Shown here: positions 34,377-42,896 of the stretch, piece by piece
Layout of the letters: each line of letters begins with the position of its first letter
Numbering within the stretch: the first letter of the stretch is position 1
Made by a program: the position numbers and the translations under genes
Notes under the pieces: model-generated
Database searches by the model: none
Seen by the model: the letters and a program-made list of their open reading frames with translations, nothing else
What the model was told of the DNA's origin: nothing
DNA from: Novosphingobium flavum
Lineage (GTDB): Bacteria > Pseudomonadota > Alphaproteobacteria > Sphingomonadales > Sphingomonadaceae
Direction: 5' to 3'
Assembly: GCF_014230315.1 (NCBI RefSeq)
Contig: NZ_JACLAW010000007.1
Coordinates: 176,001-240,000 of the forward strand
DNA: 64,000 nt

Positions 34377-35705
34377 ATGAAGCCGATCAGCCTGCAGCAG
34401 GCCATCGATGAAGCCGGATCGCCGATGAAGGTCGTCTGGAAGCCCAATGCCAAGGCCTGGGAAGTCCCGGTCATTGCGCCCGAATATGCCGGATGGCGCG
34501 CCGAACAGGCCGCCTGGCGCGACGCGGTCGCCCTGTCCGACCTGTCGCACCACATGTGGGACCTGTGGATCGAGGGGCCGGACGCGCTGCGCCTGCTCAA
34601 GGACTACAGCGCCAACAATTACGAGAACTTCGTGATCGGCCAGGCCAAGCAGTTCGTGCCGGTGACCGAGCGCGGGCACCTGATCACCGACGGCATCCTG
34701 ATGCGCGACGCCGAGCAGCGCTACAACCTGTCGGGCGTTCCGGCGTCGCAGTCTTGGATCCGCTACCAGGGTGAGAAGGGCGGCTACGACGTCCAGATGA
34801 CCGTCGATCCGGACTCCGGGTTGCGCAAGGCCGGCGATCCGCTGATCTTCCGCTTCCAGATCCAGGGCCCGAGCGCCATGCCGCTGGCCGAGAAGCTGTT
34901 CGGCGGTCCGCTGCCCAAGACGAAGTTCTTCCACTCGACCCCGGTCGAGCTGGGCGGCCGTAGCTTCCGCGCTTTCCGCCACGGCATGGCCGGGATGCCC
35001 GGCTACGAGTTCATCGGTGACTGGAAGGACGCGGCCTTCGTCAAGGAGGCGATCCTCAAGGCCGGTGAGGAATTCGGCCTGCTCCACGTCGGCGGCAAGG
35101 CCTATTACACCAACGGGATCGAGAGCGGCTGGATACCGACCCCGACGCCGGGCGTTTTCACCGATCCCGAGCTGCGCGGTTACCGCGAATGGCTCTCGAT
35201 CTTTTCCTACGAAGGGCAGAAGCCGCTCCACGGCAGCTTCTATTCGGACAACATCGAGGACTATTACGTCTCGCCGTTCGAGCTGGGCTACGGCAAGTCG
35301 ATCGCCTTCAATCATGACTACTGCGGCCGCGAGGCGCTGGAAAAGGCCAGGGACGATTACCGCCGCCGCAAGGTTACCTTCGTGTTCGATCCGGCCGACA
35401 TGGCCCGCGTGTTCGGCCAGCCCGAATATATGAACACCTATGGCCGCTACCGGATCGAGAAGGACGGCAAGCTGGTCGGCATGTCGTTCCAGACCGGCCT
35501 GATCGGCCCGCTCAATGCTATCCTTTCGCTCGGACTGGTCGACAAGGAATATGCCGTGCCCGGCACGAGCCTCGAGTTCGTCTGGGGCGAACACCCCGGT
35601 CCGGGCCACGATCCGGCCGGCGACTTCGGTTTCCAGCGGCTGAAGGTCACGGTCGCTCCGTCGCCCTACAACGAGCATGCCCGCAGCGAATATCGCCGCG
35701 ACTGA
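34377..35705 (+). CDS. LigM/DesA-like tetrahydrofolate-dependent aromatic O-demethylase
   Basis: A 442-aa GcvT-fold protein starting at MKPISLQQAID behind GAAGAGG. It matches the LigM/DesA family along its length (KQFVPVTERGHLITDGIL, FRFQIQGP, RHGMAGMPGYE, ESGWIPTP, SNIEDYYVSPFELGYG). These enzymes move a methyl group from vanillate, 3-O-methylgallate or syringate to THF. Against LigM as I recall it, Y247 is kept (Y243), but the carboxylate-binding R122 aligns with V121 and Y31 aligns with V30. A different methoxyaromatic substrate is therefore likely. The adjacent metF-purU-folD operon would recycle the methyl-THF. Confidence 0.88.
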   Translation: MKPISLQQAIDEAGSPMKVVWKPNAKAWEVPVIAPEYAGWRAEQAAWRDAVALSDLSHHMWDLWIEGPDALRLLKDYSANNYENFVIGQAKQFVPVTERGHLITDGILMRDAEQRYNLSGVPASQSWIRYQGEKGGYDVQMTVDPDSGLRKAGDPLIFRFQIQGPSAMPLAEKLFGGPLPKTKFFHSTPVELGGRSFRAFRHGMAGMPGYEFIGDWKDAAFVKEAILKAGEEFGLLHVGGKAYYTNGIESGWIPTPTPGVFTDPELRGYREWLSIFSYEGQKPLHGSFYSDNIEDYYVSPFELGYGKSIAFNHDYCGREALEKARDDYRRRKVTFVFDPADMARVFGQPEYMNTYGRYRIEKDGKLVGMSFQTGLIGPLNAILSLGLVDKEYAVPGTSLEFVWGEHPGPGHDPAGDFGFQRLKVTVAPSPYNEHARSEYRRD

Positions 35706-35724
35706 CGCGCAGCGGCAAACACGG

Positions 35725-35756
35725 AAAAAGGGCCGGGGGAAATCCCGGCCCTTTTT
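35725..35756. terminator. Bidirectional terminator
   Basis: AAAAAGGGCCGGG (35725-35737) pairs with CCCGGCCCTTTTT (35744-35756) with a 6-base loop. A- and T-tracts flank both sides, so it can end both the LigM-like gene and the convergent LysR gene. Confidence 0.85.
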
Positions 35757-35808
35757 GCTGTCGGAAAGTTGGCTGGTCTTGCGCGGCGGCGCTGGCGGAT
35801 GGCGCAGT

Positions 35809-36705
35809 TCAGGCTTCGTCGGGACTGTGCTGCTTGAACCAGTCGGCCAGGAACGAGACCAGGGCCTTGATCCGGCGCGGCGCATCGCCGGGCGGGAAAG
35901 CGACATAGAGCGGCCGCGCGGCGGGCGGATTGTCGGTCAGAACGGGCACCAGCCGGTCTTCCACCAGGGGCAGGCGCATGATCCCCTTGGGGAGCATGGC
36001 AATGCCGAGGCCCGCGACACAAGCTTCGCGCAGGGCAAAGACCGAGTTCGAGGAAAAGCGCGATGGCAGGCGCAGGTTGACCCGTTCGCCGTTGGTGAAC
36101 AGCCAGGTCGCGTCGGTGCTCTTGGCCAGGCAATCGTGCCGGGCGAGATCCTCGGCCGTTTCGGGCATGCCGCGTTCGGCGAGATATTCGGGCGAGGCGA
36201 CCAGCAGGTGCTCGATTCGCCCGATCTTCTTTACCATGATCGAACTGTCGCGCAGCACGTTGGGCTGAATGCACAGGTCGTGGCCGTGCGCCAGAAACTC
36301 GTGCGGGTTGGACGATGGCTCCTCGAAGTGCAGCCGGATCGAGATGCCCGGGTTCTGTTTGCAGAACTCGGCCGTGGCGGGGGAAATGCCGAACGAGCCG
36401 ATCCAGATCGGGCAGAGGATCGAGATCTCGCCCTCAACTTCGTTCTTGATCGCCGCGATCTGCTCCTCGCCGCTGCGGATCTCGCCCAGGACCTTCTGGC
36501 ACAGTTCGGCATAGCGCAGGCCCGCGTCGGTGGCGGTGACCTGCCGGGTCGTGCGGTTGAGCAGCTTGATCCCGAGATGGGCTTCGAGATCGGCGACATG
36601 GCGCGAGACCAGGGTACGGGAGATCGACAGTTCCTCGGCCGCCGTGGTGAAGTTGGCACACTTCACCACCCTGAGGAACGTCGCCATGGTGGTCAGCCGG
36701 TCCAT
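35809..36705 (-). CDS. LysR-family transcriptional regulator
   Basis: A 298-aa LysR protein of normal size: winged HTH at 1-60 (MATFLRVVKCANFTTAAEELSISRTLVSRHVADLE), then the effector domain (GEISILCPIWIGSFG). The opening MDRLTTMATFLRVV is typical of the DsdA/AaeR-like LysR branch. It lies 27 bp after the DHA2 MFS gene and is convergent with the LigM-like gene. It could control the folate/O-demethylase unit, its own operon, or both through the shared TTGTCGCG dyad. Confidence 0.9.
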   Translation of the reverse strand: MDRLTTMATFLRVVKCANFTTAAEELSISRTLVSRHVADLEAHLGIKLLNRTTRQVTATDAGLRYAELCQKVLGEIRSGEEQIAAIKNEVEGEISILCPIWIGSFGISPATAEFCKQNPGISIRLHFEEPSSNPHEFLAHGHDLCIQPNVLRDSSIMVKKIGRIEHLLVASPEYLAERGMPETAEDLARHDCLAKSTDATWLFTNGERVNLRLPSRFSSNSVFALREACVAGLGIAMLPKGIMRLPLVEDRLVPVLTDNPPAARPLYVAFPPGDAPRRIKALVSFLADWFKQHSPDEA

Positions 36706-36732
36706 TCCCGCTCTCCTCTTGGCGGCCTCGTT

Positions 36733-38157
36733 TCAGGCAGCACGGGGCTTGCGCCCGCTGATTTCGTCACCCACGTCGTGGGCGAGGCCTAGATAGGACA
36801 GAGATGCAGCAGCGCTGGCAATGCCGGCCAGGACCAATGCGATCTGGAAATCGAACAGGCCGATTGCCGAGGCTTCGCGCGACCATTGGCTCAGGGTCAG
36901 CAATAGGGCGCCGATCGCCACGCCCGCACCGAATCCGATCTGCTGGGTCAGCGAAGAAACCACCGAAGCCGGTTGGCGCTGCGGCGGGGCGATGTCGGCG
37001 AAGTTGACCATGGTCACCGCTGTGAACTGCAATGAGCGCATGGCGCCAGCGGCAGCGAGGATTGCGGCATTGATCGCCAGGGGCAACGATGGCGAAAGCA
37101 GAGCGCAGGCGGCGATCGTCACACCGGCGAGCAAGCTGCTGGCAATCAGCGTCGTGCGGATGCCGAACCGCGCGATCAAGCGGTTGGTGACGGTCTTCAT
37201 GCCAAGGTTGGCCATCATGTAGATCATCAGCATGCCGCCTGCTTGCGACGCGCTCATGCCGTGGGCGATCTGCAGCATGAGCGGCAGCAGGAACGGCGTC
37301 GCGCTGATCGTGGCGCGCGAAACCACCCCGCCGGTAACGCTGGCAACGAAGAACGACTTCACCTTGAGCGCGTCGAGCCGGATCAAGGGGCGGTCGGTCG
37401 TGCGCATGTGGCGCAGTGCCAGCCAGCCCACGCCGACCGACAGCACCATCAGCCCCAGGCCAAGCTGGAGTGAGGCCACGTCGCGCAGCGCCAGCAGGTC
37501 GAAGCCATAGGTCAGGCAGACAAGGGCAAGGGCGGTGAGCAGGAAGCCTGCAAGGTCGAACGGCTTGGTCTCCTGCCTTTCGTTCGGCACGGTGGCCAGC
37601 ACCAGCGGCAGGCCGATCAGCGCGACCGGCACGTTGACGAAGAAGATCCAGTGCCACGAGGCGAAATCTGTGATCCAGCCACCGAGCGGCGGCCCGATTA
37701 CCGGCGCCACCAGGCCCGGCCAGATCAGCGCCGAGAGCGCCTTCATCAGGTCCTTCTTCTCCGAGGTGCGCAAGACCACGAGGCGGCCCACCGGGCTCAT
37801 CATCGCCGCCGCCGCACCCTGCACGGCGCGCGCCGCGACAAATGCGTTGAAGTTGGGAGCCAGCCCGCAGGCGAGCGAGGCCAGGGCGAACAGCATGATC
37901 GCGCCGGCGAACAGGGTACGGGTGCCAATCCGGTCGGCCAGCCAGCCCGAGGCGGTGACGCAGGCCGCCGCCGCCATGACATAGGCGGTGATCCCGAGGC
38001 TCATCCGTGCCGGGTCGATGCCGAAGTCGTTCGCCATTCTGGGAATGGCGGTGACGATTATCGTCGAATCCAGCGTTTCCATGAAAAAGGCGATGGCCAC
38101 GATCAACGAGACCAGCATCGACCTTCCGCCGACCCGGGCAGCAAGGCGCTCCAGCAC
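36733..38157 (-). CDS. MFS multidrug-type transporter, DHA2 (EmrB-like) family
   Basis: A 474-aa membrane protein with 14 hydrophobic segments. A GTG start at 38157 is chosen because GGGGAGA lies six bases upstream; upstream ATG codons have no such site. The DHA2 hallmark LDSTIIVTAIPRMANDFG follows the first helix and ADRIGTRTLF lies in loop 2-3. Members export drugs and aromatic compounds. It is co-transcribed with the LysR gene and divergent from another MFS gene over a region with the aromatic dyad, so efflux of toxic aromatics is likely. Confidence 0.85.
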   Translation of the reverse strand: MLERLAARVGGRSMLVSLIVAIAFFMETLDSTIIVTAIPRMANDFGIDPARMSLGITAYVMAAAACVTASGWLADRIGTRTLFAGAIMLFALASLACGLAPNFNAFVAARAVQGAAAAMMSPVGRLVVLRTSEKKDLMKALSALIWPGLVAPVIGPPLGGWITDFASWHWIFFVNVPVALIGLPLVLATVPNERQETKPFDLAGFLLTALALVCLTYGFDLLALRDVASLQLGLGLMVLSVGVGWLALRHMRTTDRPLIRLDALKVKSFFVASVTGGVVSRATISATPFLLPLMLQIAHGMSASQAGGMLMIYMMANLGMKTVTNRLIARFGIRTTLIASSLLAGVTIAACALLSPSLPLAINAAILAAAGAMRSLQFTAVTMVNFADIAPPQRQPASVVSSLTQQIGFGAGVAIGALLLTLSQWSREASAIGLFDFQIALVLAGIASAAASLSYLGLAHDVGDEISGRKPRAA

Positions 38158-38268
38158 TATGATTCTCCCCGCACCGGACGCTCTCGTCCTGGTGCCTGCG
38201 CGGGGCATGCCCGCAGGTTTGGTACGACTTCAGGGTGTCAAATCCGCAACAGTCGCGCAAGCGCGCGA

Positions 38269-38289
38269 TTGGTTCGGATTTCGCGACAC
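38269..38289. promoter_or_regulatory. Candidate operator of the TTGTCGCG family between two MFS genes
   Basis: On the minus strand it reads GTGTCGCGAAATCCG then AACCAA. The first 15 bases differ from the perfect dyad at 34245 at one position only; the right arm is degraded. A second, shorter relative (TGTC-AAATCCGC-AACA) lies at 38236-38252. Confidence 0.45.
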
Positions 38290-38388
38290 TGAATTGAGGT
38301 CGGCTCCCGCTTGCCGCCTAACAGGCGCGCAGGCACACCCGCTTCACATGGATCCCGGCGCGAACTCCGGGGCGGGGAGAATTTCACG

Positions 38389-39585
38389 ATGCCGACGACC
38401 GACCGCGCTCCCTGGGGCCTGATCCTCCTGATCTATCTGATCGGCGTCGCCGCAATGCTGGTCGTCAGCATCGCCGTTCCCGCGCTTGGGGGGATCGGCG
38501 CAGAGTTCCATCCGAAGTCTCAGTCGCTCGTTGGCTGGGTCATGTCGATGCCCGCGCTGGCCGCGGCCCTTGGTTCCCTGCCAATGGGCGGACTGGTCGA
38601 CCGGTTCGGCGACCGGCGGATCATGGTCGCCGGCGCCGCGCTGGTCCTGCTCGGCGATGTCGGCGTGATAACGGCCGGTTCGATCGAGACCTTGCTGGCG
38701 TGGCGCGTGGTCGGCGGCTTCGGCTATGTCGGGATGGCCGTGGCCGCGGTGACGATGATCTCGCGCCTGACCGCAGGCAAGCAGCGGGTTGCCGCGCTGG
38801 CGCTGTGGTCGACGGTGATCCCCGCCAGCTTCATCGCTTCGTCTATCTACGGCGCCACGGCCGGGGCACACATCGGCTGGCGCGGTGCCTTCATCGGCCA
38901 TGCCGCGGCCACGGCCGTCCTCGTCGCGGTCGGCCGGTTGCTCTTGCCCGGTATTGCGCCCGATGCCCGTCAGCCAAACCGCATGGCAGCGGTCAAGCAG
39001 GTCGTCCGTACGCCCTGGCCCTTCGTGCTTGGGCTGTCCTTCGCGGCGGCCGCCTTCCTGCAGACCGGCTTTGTTGCAACCCTGCCTCACCTGCTGTCAG
39101 TCAAGCTCGGGGCGGAGGAGGCCGAGGTCCACTCGTTCAACATCCTTGCCATGCTGTGCAATGTCGGCGGCGCCTTCCTGTTCGGCGCGTTGTGTAATCG
39201 CGGGGTCCGCCCGGCCATCCTCGGCTGCGCTGCGCTGACCATGAGCGGGCTGTGCGCGGCGGGCCTGATCCTTGCCCCCTCGGACATGATCGCGGCGATC
39301 GGGATGAATTGCGGGTTGATGTTCGGGCTTGGCGTCCTCGTCGGCATGTGGGCGCTCATGCCTATCGTCGCCCCGTCGCCCGCCGCAATGGGGGCAACCA
39401 GCGGTTTGATCACCCAGGTCACGCTGGTCGGCGTCCTGTTCGGCCCGCCGCTCGCCTTTGCCGGGCTTCACGCGGGTGAGAATGGCAGCCTGCTGTTCCT
39501 GGCTGCCGGGCTGGTGATTGCGCTGGTCGGCTGGCCGGTCTGGCGCCGCGGCGGCGAAGCCCCGGCAGCGCCAGCGGCGCACTGA
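38389..39585 (+). CDS. MFS transporter
   Basis: A 398-aa 12-helix membrane protein starting at MPTTDRAPWGL behind GGGGAGA. Loop 2-3 reads GGLVDRFGDRRIM, a standard MFS signature. Helix-rich sequence throughout with a central loop after helix 6 (PDARQPNRMAAVKQ). It looks like a CynX/NimT-like or aromatic-compound transporter, but I cannot fix the family. Divergent from the DHA2 exporter with the shared operator-like site between them. Confidence 0.8.
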   Translation: MPTTDRAPWGLILLIYLIGVAAMLVVSIAVPALGGIGAEFHPKSQSLVGWVMSMPALAAALGSLPMGGLVDRFGDRRIMVAGAALVLLGDVGVITAGSIETLLAWRVVGGFGYVGMAVAAVTMISRLTAGKQRVAALALWSTVIPASFIASSIYGATAGAHIGWRGAFIGHAAATAVLVAVGRLLLPGIAPDARQPNRMAAVKQVVRTPWPFVLGLSFAAAAFLQTGFVATLPHLLSVKLGAEEAEVHSFNILAMLCNVGGAFLFGALCNRGVRPAILGCAALTMSGLCAAGLILAPSDMIAAIGMNCGLMFGLGVLVGMWALMPIVAPSPAAMGATSGLITQVTLVGVLFGPPLAFAGLHAGENGSLLFLAAGLVIALVGWPVWRRGGEAPAAPAAH

Positions 39586-39652
39586 AGCGCCGGAAACGTT
39601 CCGAACTTAAAGGGCTAGGGCCGTGCTGATTTCGCTCGGTGCGGCCCAGCGC

Positions 39653-39745
39653 TGGCGGAGACGGAGGGATTCGAACCCTCGGTACCGGATTTACCAGTAC
39701 GACGGTTTAGCAAACCGTTGGTTTCAGCCACTCACCCACGTCTCC
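39653..39745 (-). tRNA. tRNA-Ser (anticodon GCT)
   Basis: A 93-nt class II tRNA including an encoded CCA. Acceptor stem GGAGACG/CGTCTCC, anticodon stem ACGGT/ACCGT around TTGCTAA (anticodon GCT), a long variable arm (GTACTGG...CCGGTAC) and the T-loop GGTTCGAATCC. It reads AGC/AGU serine codons. Confidence 0.95.
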
Positions 39746-39916
39746 GGATCGCAGCGGCGAGGGGGCGCTATAGCGAGGGGTTTTCGGGGCGGCAAGGGGG
39801 GCTCGTTCCTTTTTGTGGGAACCGTCGGTCGCAAAACGGAGTCGGCTCATCGCCGGTTCATTGCAGGCGCGGCAGGGATCGATTCTGACAGTGTTGGAAT
39901 GGTCGAGGGACGGGTC

Positions 39917-40705
39917 ATGCAAAGCAACGTGGGCGGGATCGCCCGGATTTTCCTTTCAGCGCTGGCCGGCCTTGCGCTTGGCGCCGGTGCGCTTCCCGCC
40001 GCCGCGCAGGTCCGGCAGGTCGATCCGGACAAGGCGATCGACGGCGATCTGGTGCCGCTTTCGCAGCAGGCCCAGCCGGGCGGCACCACCGCCGCGCCGA
40101 GTCTCACCGCCGCGCCCGTCGCCACCAGCGACCCAACCGCGCAGCCGGCCGTGACCTCGCCCAATGCCGAGGTTGCCGCGGGGCAGGCCTCTACCAATCC
40201 GGTCCAGGCCGGCAAGCAGGGCGCGACCTATCACGAGGACGACCTGATCGGCGCGGCCGAGGGCGTGTTCGGCAAGGGTGCCAAGGGCCTGGCCGACATG
40301 ATCAAGGGCATCCTGGCCAAGCAGGGCGAGCCCAATGGCTACATCGTCGGCCGCGAGGGCGGCGGGGCGCTGGTGGTCGGCGTGCGGTACGGTTCGGGCA
40401 CTCTGTACCACAAGGTCGAGGGCCAGAAGCCGGTCTACTGGACCGGACCTTCCATCGGATTCGATGCCGGGGCCAATGCCGGCAACACCTTCGTGCTCGT
40501 GTACAACCTTTACGATTCCGAGGACCTCTACAAGCGCTTCGGTTCGGGCGAGGGGCAGGCCTATCTCGTGGGCGGCTTCAACGTCTCGTACCTGCGGCGC
40601 GACAATATCGTGCTGATTCCGGTGCGGATGGGCGTCGGGCTGCGGCTTGGCGTCAATGCCGGCTACATGAAGTTTACCCACAAGCAGACCTGGCTTCCAT
40701 TCTGA
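39917..40705 (+). CDS. DUF1134 envelope protein, EipA-like
   Basis: A 262-aa periplasmic protein starting at MQSNVGGIARIF behind GAGGGA. The signal peptide ends near residue 31 (PAAAQ). A Thr/Ala/Pro-rich stretch at 50-95 precedes the DUF1134 domain (GVFGKGAKGLADMIKGILAKQG, GGALVVGVRYGSG, GPSIGFDAGANAGNTFVLVYNL). The Brucella member EipA is a small beta-barrel protein needed for envelope integrity. The Pro/Thr extension makes this one longer than the roughly 200-aa Brucella protein. Confidence 0.85.
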   Translation: MQSNVGGIARIFLSALAGLALGAGALPAAAQVRQVDPDKAIDGDLVPLSQQAQPGGTTAAPSLTAAPVATSDPTAQPAVTSPNAEVAAGQASTNPVQAGKQGATYHEDDLIGAAEGVFGKGAKGLADMIKGILAKQGEPNGYIVGREGGGALVVGVRYGSGTLYHKVEGQKPVYWTGPSIGFDAGANAGNTFVLVYNLYDSEDLYKRFGSGEGQAYLVGGFNVSYLRRDNIVLIPVRMGVGLRLGVNAGYMKFTHKQTWLPF

Positions 40706-40765
40706 GGAGCATTTCCGCGCCAAAACCCCTTGCCCGCAGCGCAGCAAGGGTTAAAGGGCGCGGCC

Positions 40766-41947
40766 ATGCTTACGAACCTCCAGCAGCAGCCCGCTGACGC
40801 GCTCCTGGCGCTGATCAAGCTTCACAACAACGATCCGCGCGCGGACAAGATCGACCTCGGCGTCGGCGTCTATCGCACCGATAGCGGCGCGACGCCGGTC
40901 TTCGCCTGCATCAAGGCGGCCGAGAAGAAGCTGCTCGAGACGCAGGATTCCAAGGCCTACCTCGGGCCGGAAGGCGACATGGGCTTCGTCCACGCGCTGA
41001 TGCCCTTCGTCTTCGGCAAGAACGACCCGACGCTGGGCGGCCGGATCGACGGGATGCAGACCCCGGGCGGCACCGGCGCGGTGCGCCTTGCCCTTGCGCT
41101 GGCCAAGCGCGCCGGGATCAAGCGGCTGTGGATGGGCACGCCTTCGTGGCCCAACCACGCCCAGATCGTGGCCGACCTCGGGCTTGAGCTGCAGGGCTTC
41201 AAGCATTCGAGCAAGGGCGGCACGGTCGACATGGACTCGCTGCGCTTCGCCATCGAACAGGCGGGCGAGGGCGATGCCATCCTGCTTCACGGCTGCTGCC
41301 ACAACCCGCTCGGCATCGACTACAGCAATGCCCAGTGGGACGAGATTGCCGGCCTGCTCAAGGCCAAGGGCCTGCTGCCGATCATCGACCTTGCCTATCA
41401 GGGCCTCGGCCACGGCATGGAAGAAGATGCCTACGGCCTGCGCCGCGTCCTTGCCGAAGTGCCGGAAGCGCTGATCGCCTATTCGTGCGACAAGAACTTC
41501 GGCCTCTACCGGGATCGCGTCGGCGCGGTTTACGTGATGATGGAAAGCGCCGATCAGGTGCAGGCCGCGCTGTCGAACGGTCATGCCCTGGCCCGCGCCG
41601 CCTGGTCGATGCCGCCGGATCACGGCGCCGCCGCCGTTCGCCTCGTTCTCGAGGACGAAGCCCTCGTGGCGCTGTGGCTGGGCGAACTGGACGAGATGCG
41701 TGACCGCATGCGCCAGGTCCGCGGCAGGCTGGCTGCTGCCGGGACCGCCGGGACAGTCGACATGATTCCGTTCGGTTCGCAGAACGGCCTGTTCTCGATC
41801 GTGCCGCTGACCCCTGAGCAGGTTCTGGCGATGCGCGAGAAGCACGGCGTTTACATGGCGGGGACGGGGCGCATCAACGTGGCCGGCCTGACCATGGGCA
41901 ATATCGACAAGTTCGTGGCCGCCGTGGCGGACGTGACGGCTGCCTGA
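40766..41947 (+). CDS. tyrB: Aromatic amino acid aminotransferase
   Basis: A 393-aa class I PLP aminotransferase starting at MLTNLQQQPADALL. The PLP Lys lies in SCDKNFGLYRDRVG, the substrate Arg in GTGRINVAGL, and the opening DKIDLGVGVYR is typical of the AspC/TyrB group. The usual HNPTG reads CCHNPLGID here, with Leu at the Thr place. It transfers amino groups between aromatic or acidic amino acids and 2-oxoglutarate. An aspartate preference is also possible. Confidence 0.85.
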   Translation: MLTNLQQQPADALLALIKLHNNDPRADKIDLGVGVYRTDSGATPVFACIKAAEKKLLETQDSKAYLGPEGDMGFVHALMPFVFGKNDPTLGGRIDGMQTPGGTGAVRLALALAKRAGIKRLWMGTPSWPNHAQIVADLGLELQGFKHSSKGGTVDMDSLRFAIEQAGEGDAILLHGCCHNPLGIDYSNAQWDEIAGLLKAKGLLPIIDLAYQGLGHGMEEDAYGLRRVLAEVPEALIAYSCDKNFGLYRDRVGAVYVMMESADQVQAALSNGHALARAAWSMPPDHGAAAVRLVLEDEALVALWLGELDEMRDRMRQVRGRLAAAGTAGTVDMIPFGSQNGLFSIVPLTPEQVLAMREKHGVYMAGTGRINVAGLTMGNIDKFVAAVADVTAA

Positions 41948-42272
41948 TCCGGTTCGCTGGACCGATTTGAAAGGGGCGCGGGGGGAGACCTTCGCGCCCC
42001 TTTTCATTTTGGAACACCTTGCTTGCAGATCCGGCGTTGCGATGCCCTCCCCCAGCCCCTCCCGCCTGCGGGAGGGGAGCGGCGCCGCGCTGTCAGGGTG
42101 ACAGTGTCACCCTGCCTCCGGAGAGATTTTTCTTTTGCCTTGGGCGCTTATGGACGAGTGCATGGGTGACACTTGTCCAACTGACTGCATTTTTCCGGCT
42201 GTCAAAGAAGGCCGTGCGAGCGTGGCCCGGCGCGCAGGATGACAGGGTGAGCCGGTGTAGGAAAGCGCAGCC
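41948..42272. other. Intergenic region with three inverted repeats
   Basis: A 325-bp gap between the convergent tyrB and ribE. It holds the tyrB terminator, a short GC hairpin CCCCTCCCGC/GCGGGAGGGG (42056-42077), and a perfect palindrome CAGGGTGACA-G-TGTCACCCTG (42094-42114). A partial copy (TGACAGGGTGA) is near 42239. No coding frame with normal codon use is seen. Confidence 0.5.
41970..42010 (+). terminator. tyrB terminator
   Basis: AAAGGGGCGCG (41970-41980) pairs with CGCGCCCCTTT (41993-42003), followed by TCATTTT. Confidence 0.8.
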
Positions 42273-42890
42273 TCAGCCGCGCAGGCTTTGCATCCGCTTG
42301 AGATAGCGCGCCAGCACGTCGATCTCGAGATTGACGCTGTCACCGGCCTTGAGCGCGCCGATGGTGGTTACATCGGCGGTGTGGGGGATGATGTTGAGGG
42401 TGAAGTGGCAGGAGCCGTCGGGCTGGTCGGCCACTTCGTTGACGGTGAGCGAGACGCCGTCGACCGTGATCGAGCCCTTGGGGGCGATATAGGGCGCGAG
42501 GTCGGCCGGGGCGGCGATGGTGAAGCGGCGCGAATCGCCGATCGGTTCGATCGCGGCGACCCGGCCCACGGCATCGACATGGCCGGTGACGATGTGGCCG
42601 CCAAGCTCGTCGCCGAGGCGCAGGGCCGGTTCGAGGTTGAGCGCCGTGCCGTGCGCCCAGCGGCCGGGAACGGTGCGCGAGACAGTTTCGCCCGAGAGGT
42701 CGACCGCGAACCACGCATCGCCCGGCGTGCCGCCGCGTTCGACCACGGTGAGGCAGACGCCCGAACAGGCGATCGAGGCGCCGATGGCGATCCCGGCCGG
42801 GTCCCACGGGCAGCCGATCACGGCGTGGAGGTCGCCCTTCTGCGTCGCCTCGCGGATCTGGCCAATGGCGGTGACGATGCCGGTGAACAT
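42273..42890 (-). CDS. ribE: Riboflavin synthase alpha subunit
   Basis: A 205-aa protein with the two similar lumazine-binding halves of riboflavin synthase. The first begins MFTGIVTAIGQI with IACSGVCLTV, the second has GGHIVTGHVDAVG and GSITVDGVSLTVNEV. It dismutates two 6,7-dimethyl-8-ribityllumazine molecules to riboflavin. It starts 6 bp after the ribD stop, so the two form an operon. Confidence 0.95.
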   Translation of the reverse strand: MFTGIVTAIGQIREATQKGDLHAVIGCPWDPAGIAIGASIACSGVCLTVVERGGTPGDAWFAVDLSGETVSRTVPGRWAHGTALNLEPALRLGDELGGHIVTGHVDAVGRVAAIEPIGDSRRFTIAAPADLAPYIAPKGSITVDGVSLTVNEVADQPDGSCHFTLNIIPHTADVTTIGALKAGDSVNLEIDVLARYLKRMQSLRG

Positions 42891-42896
42891 GGCGAT

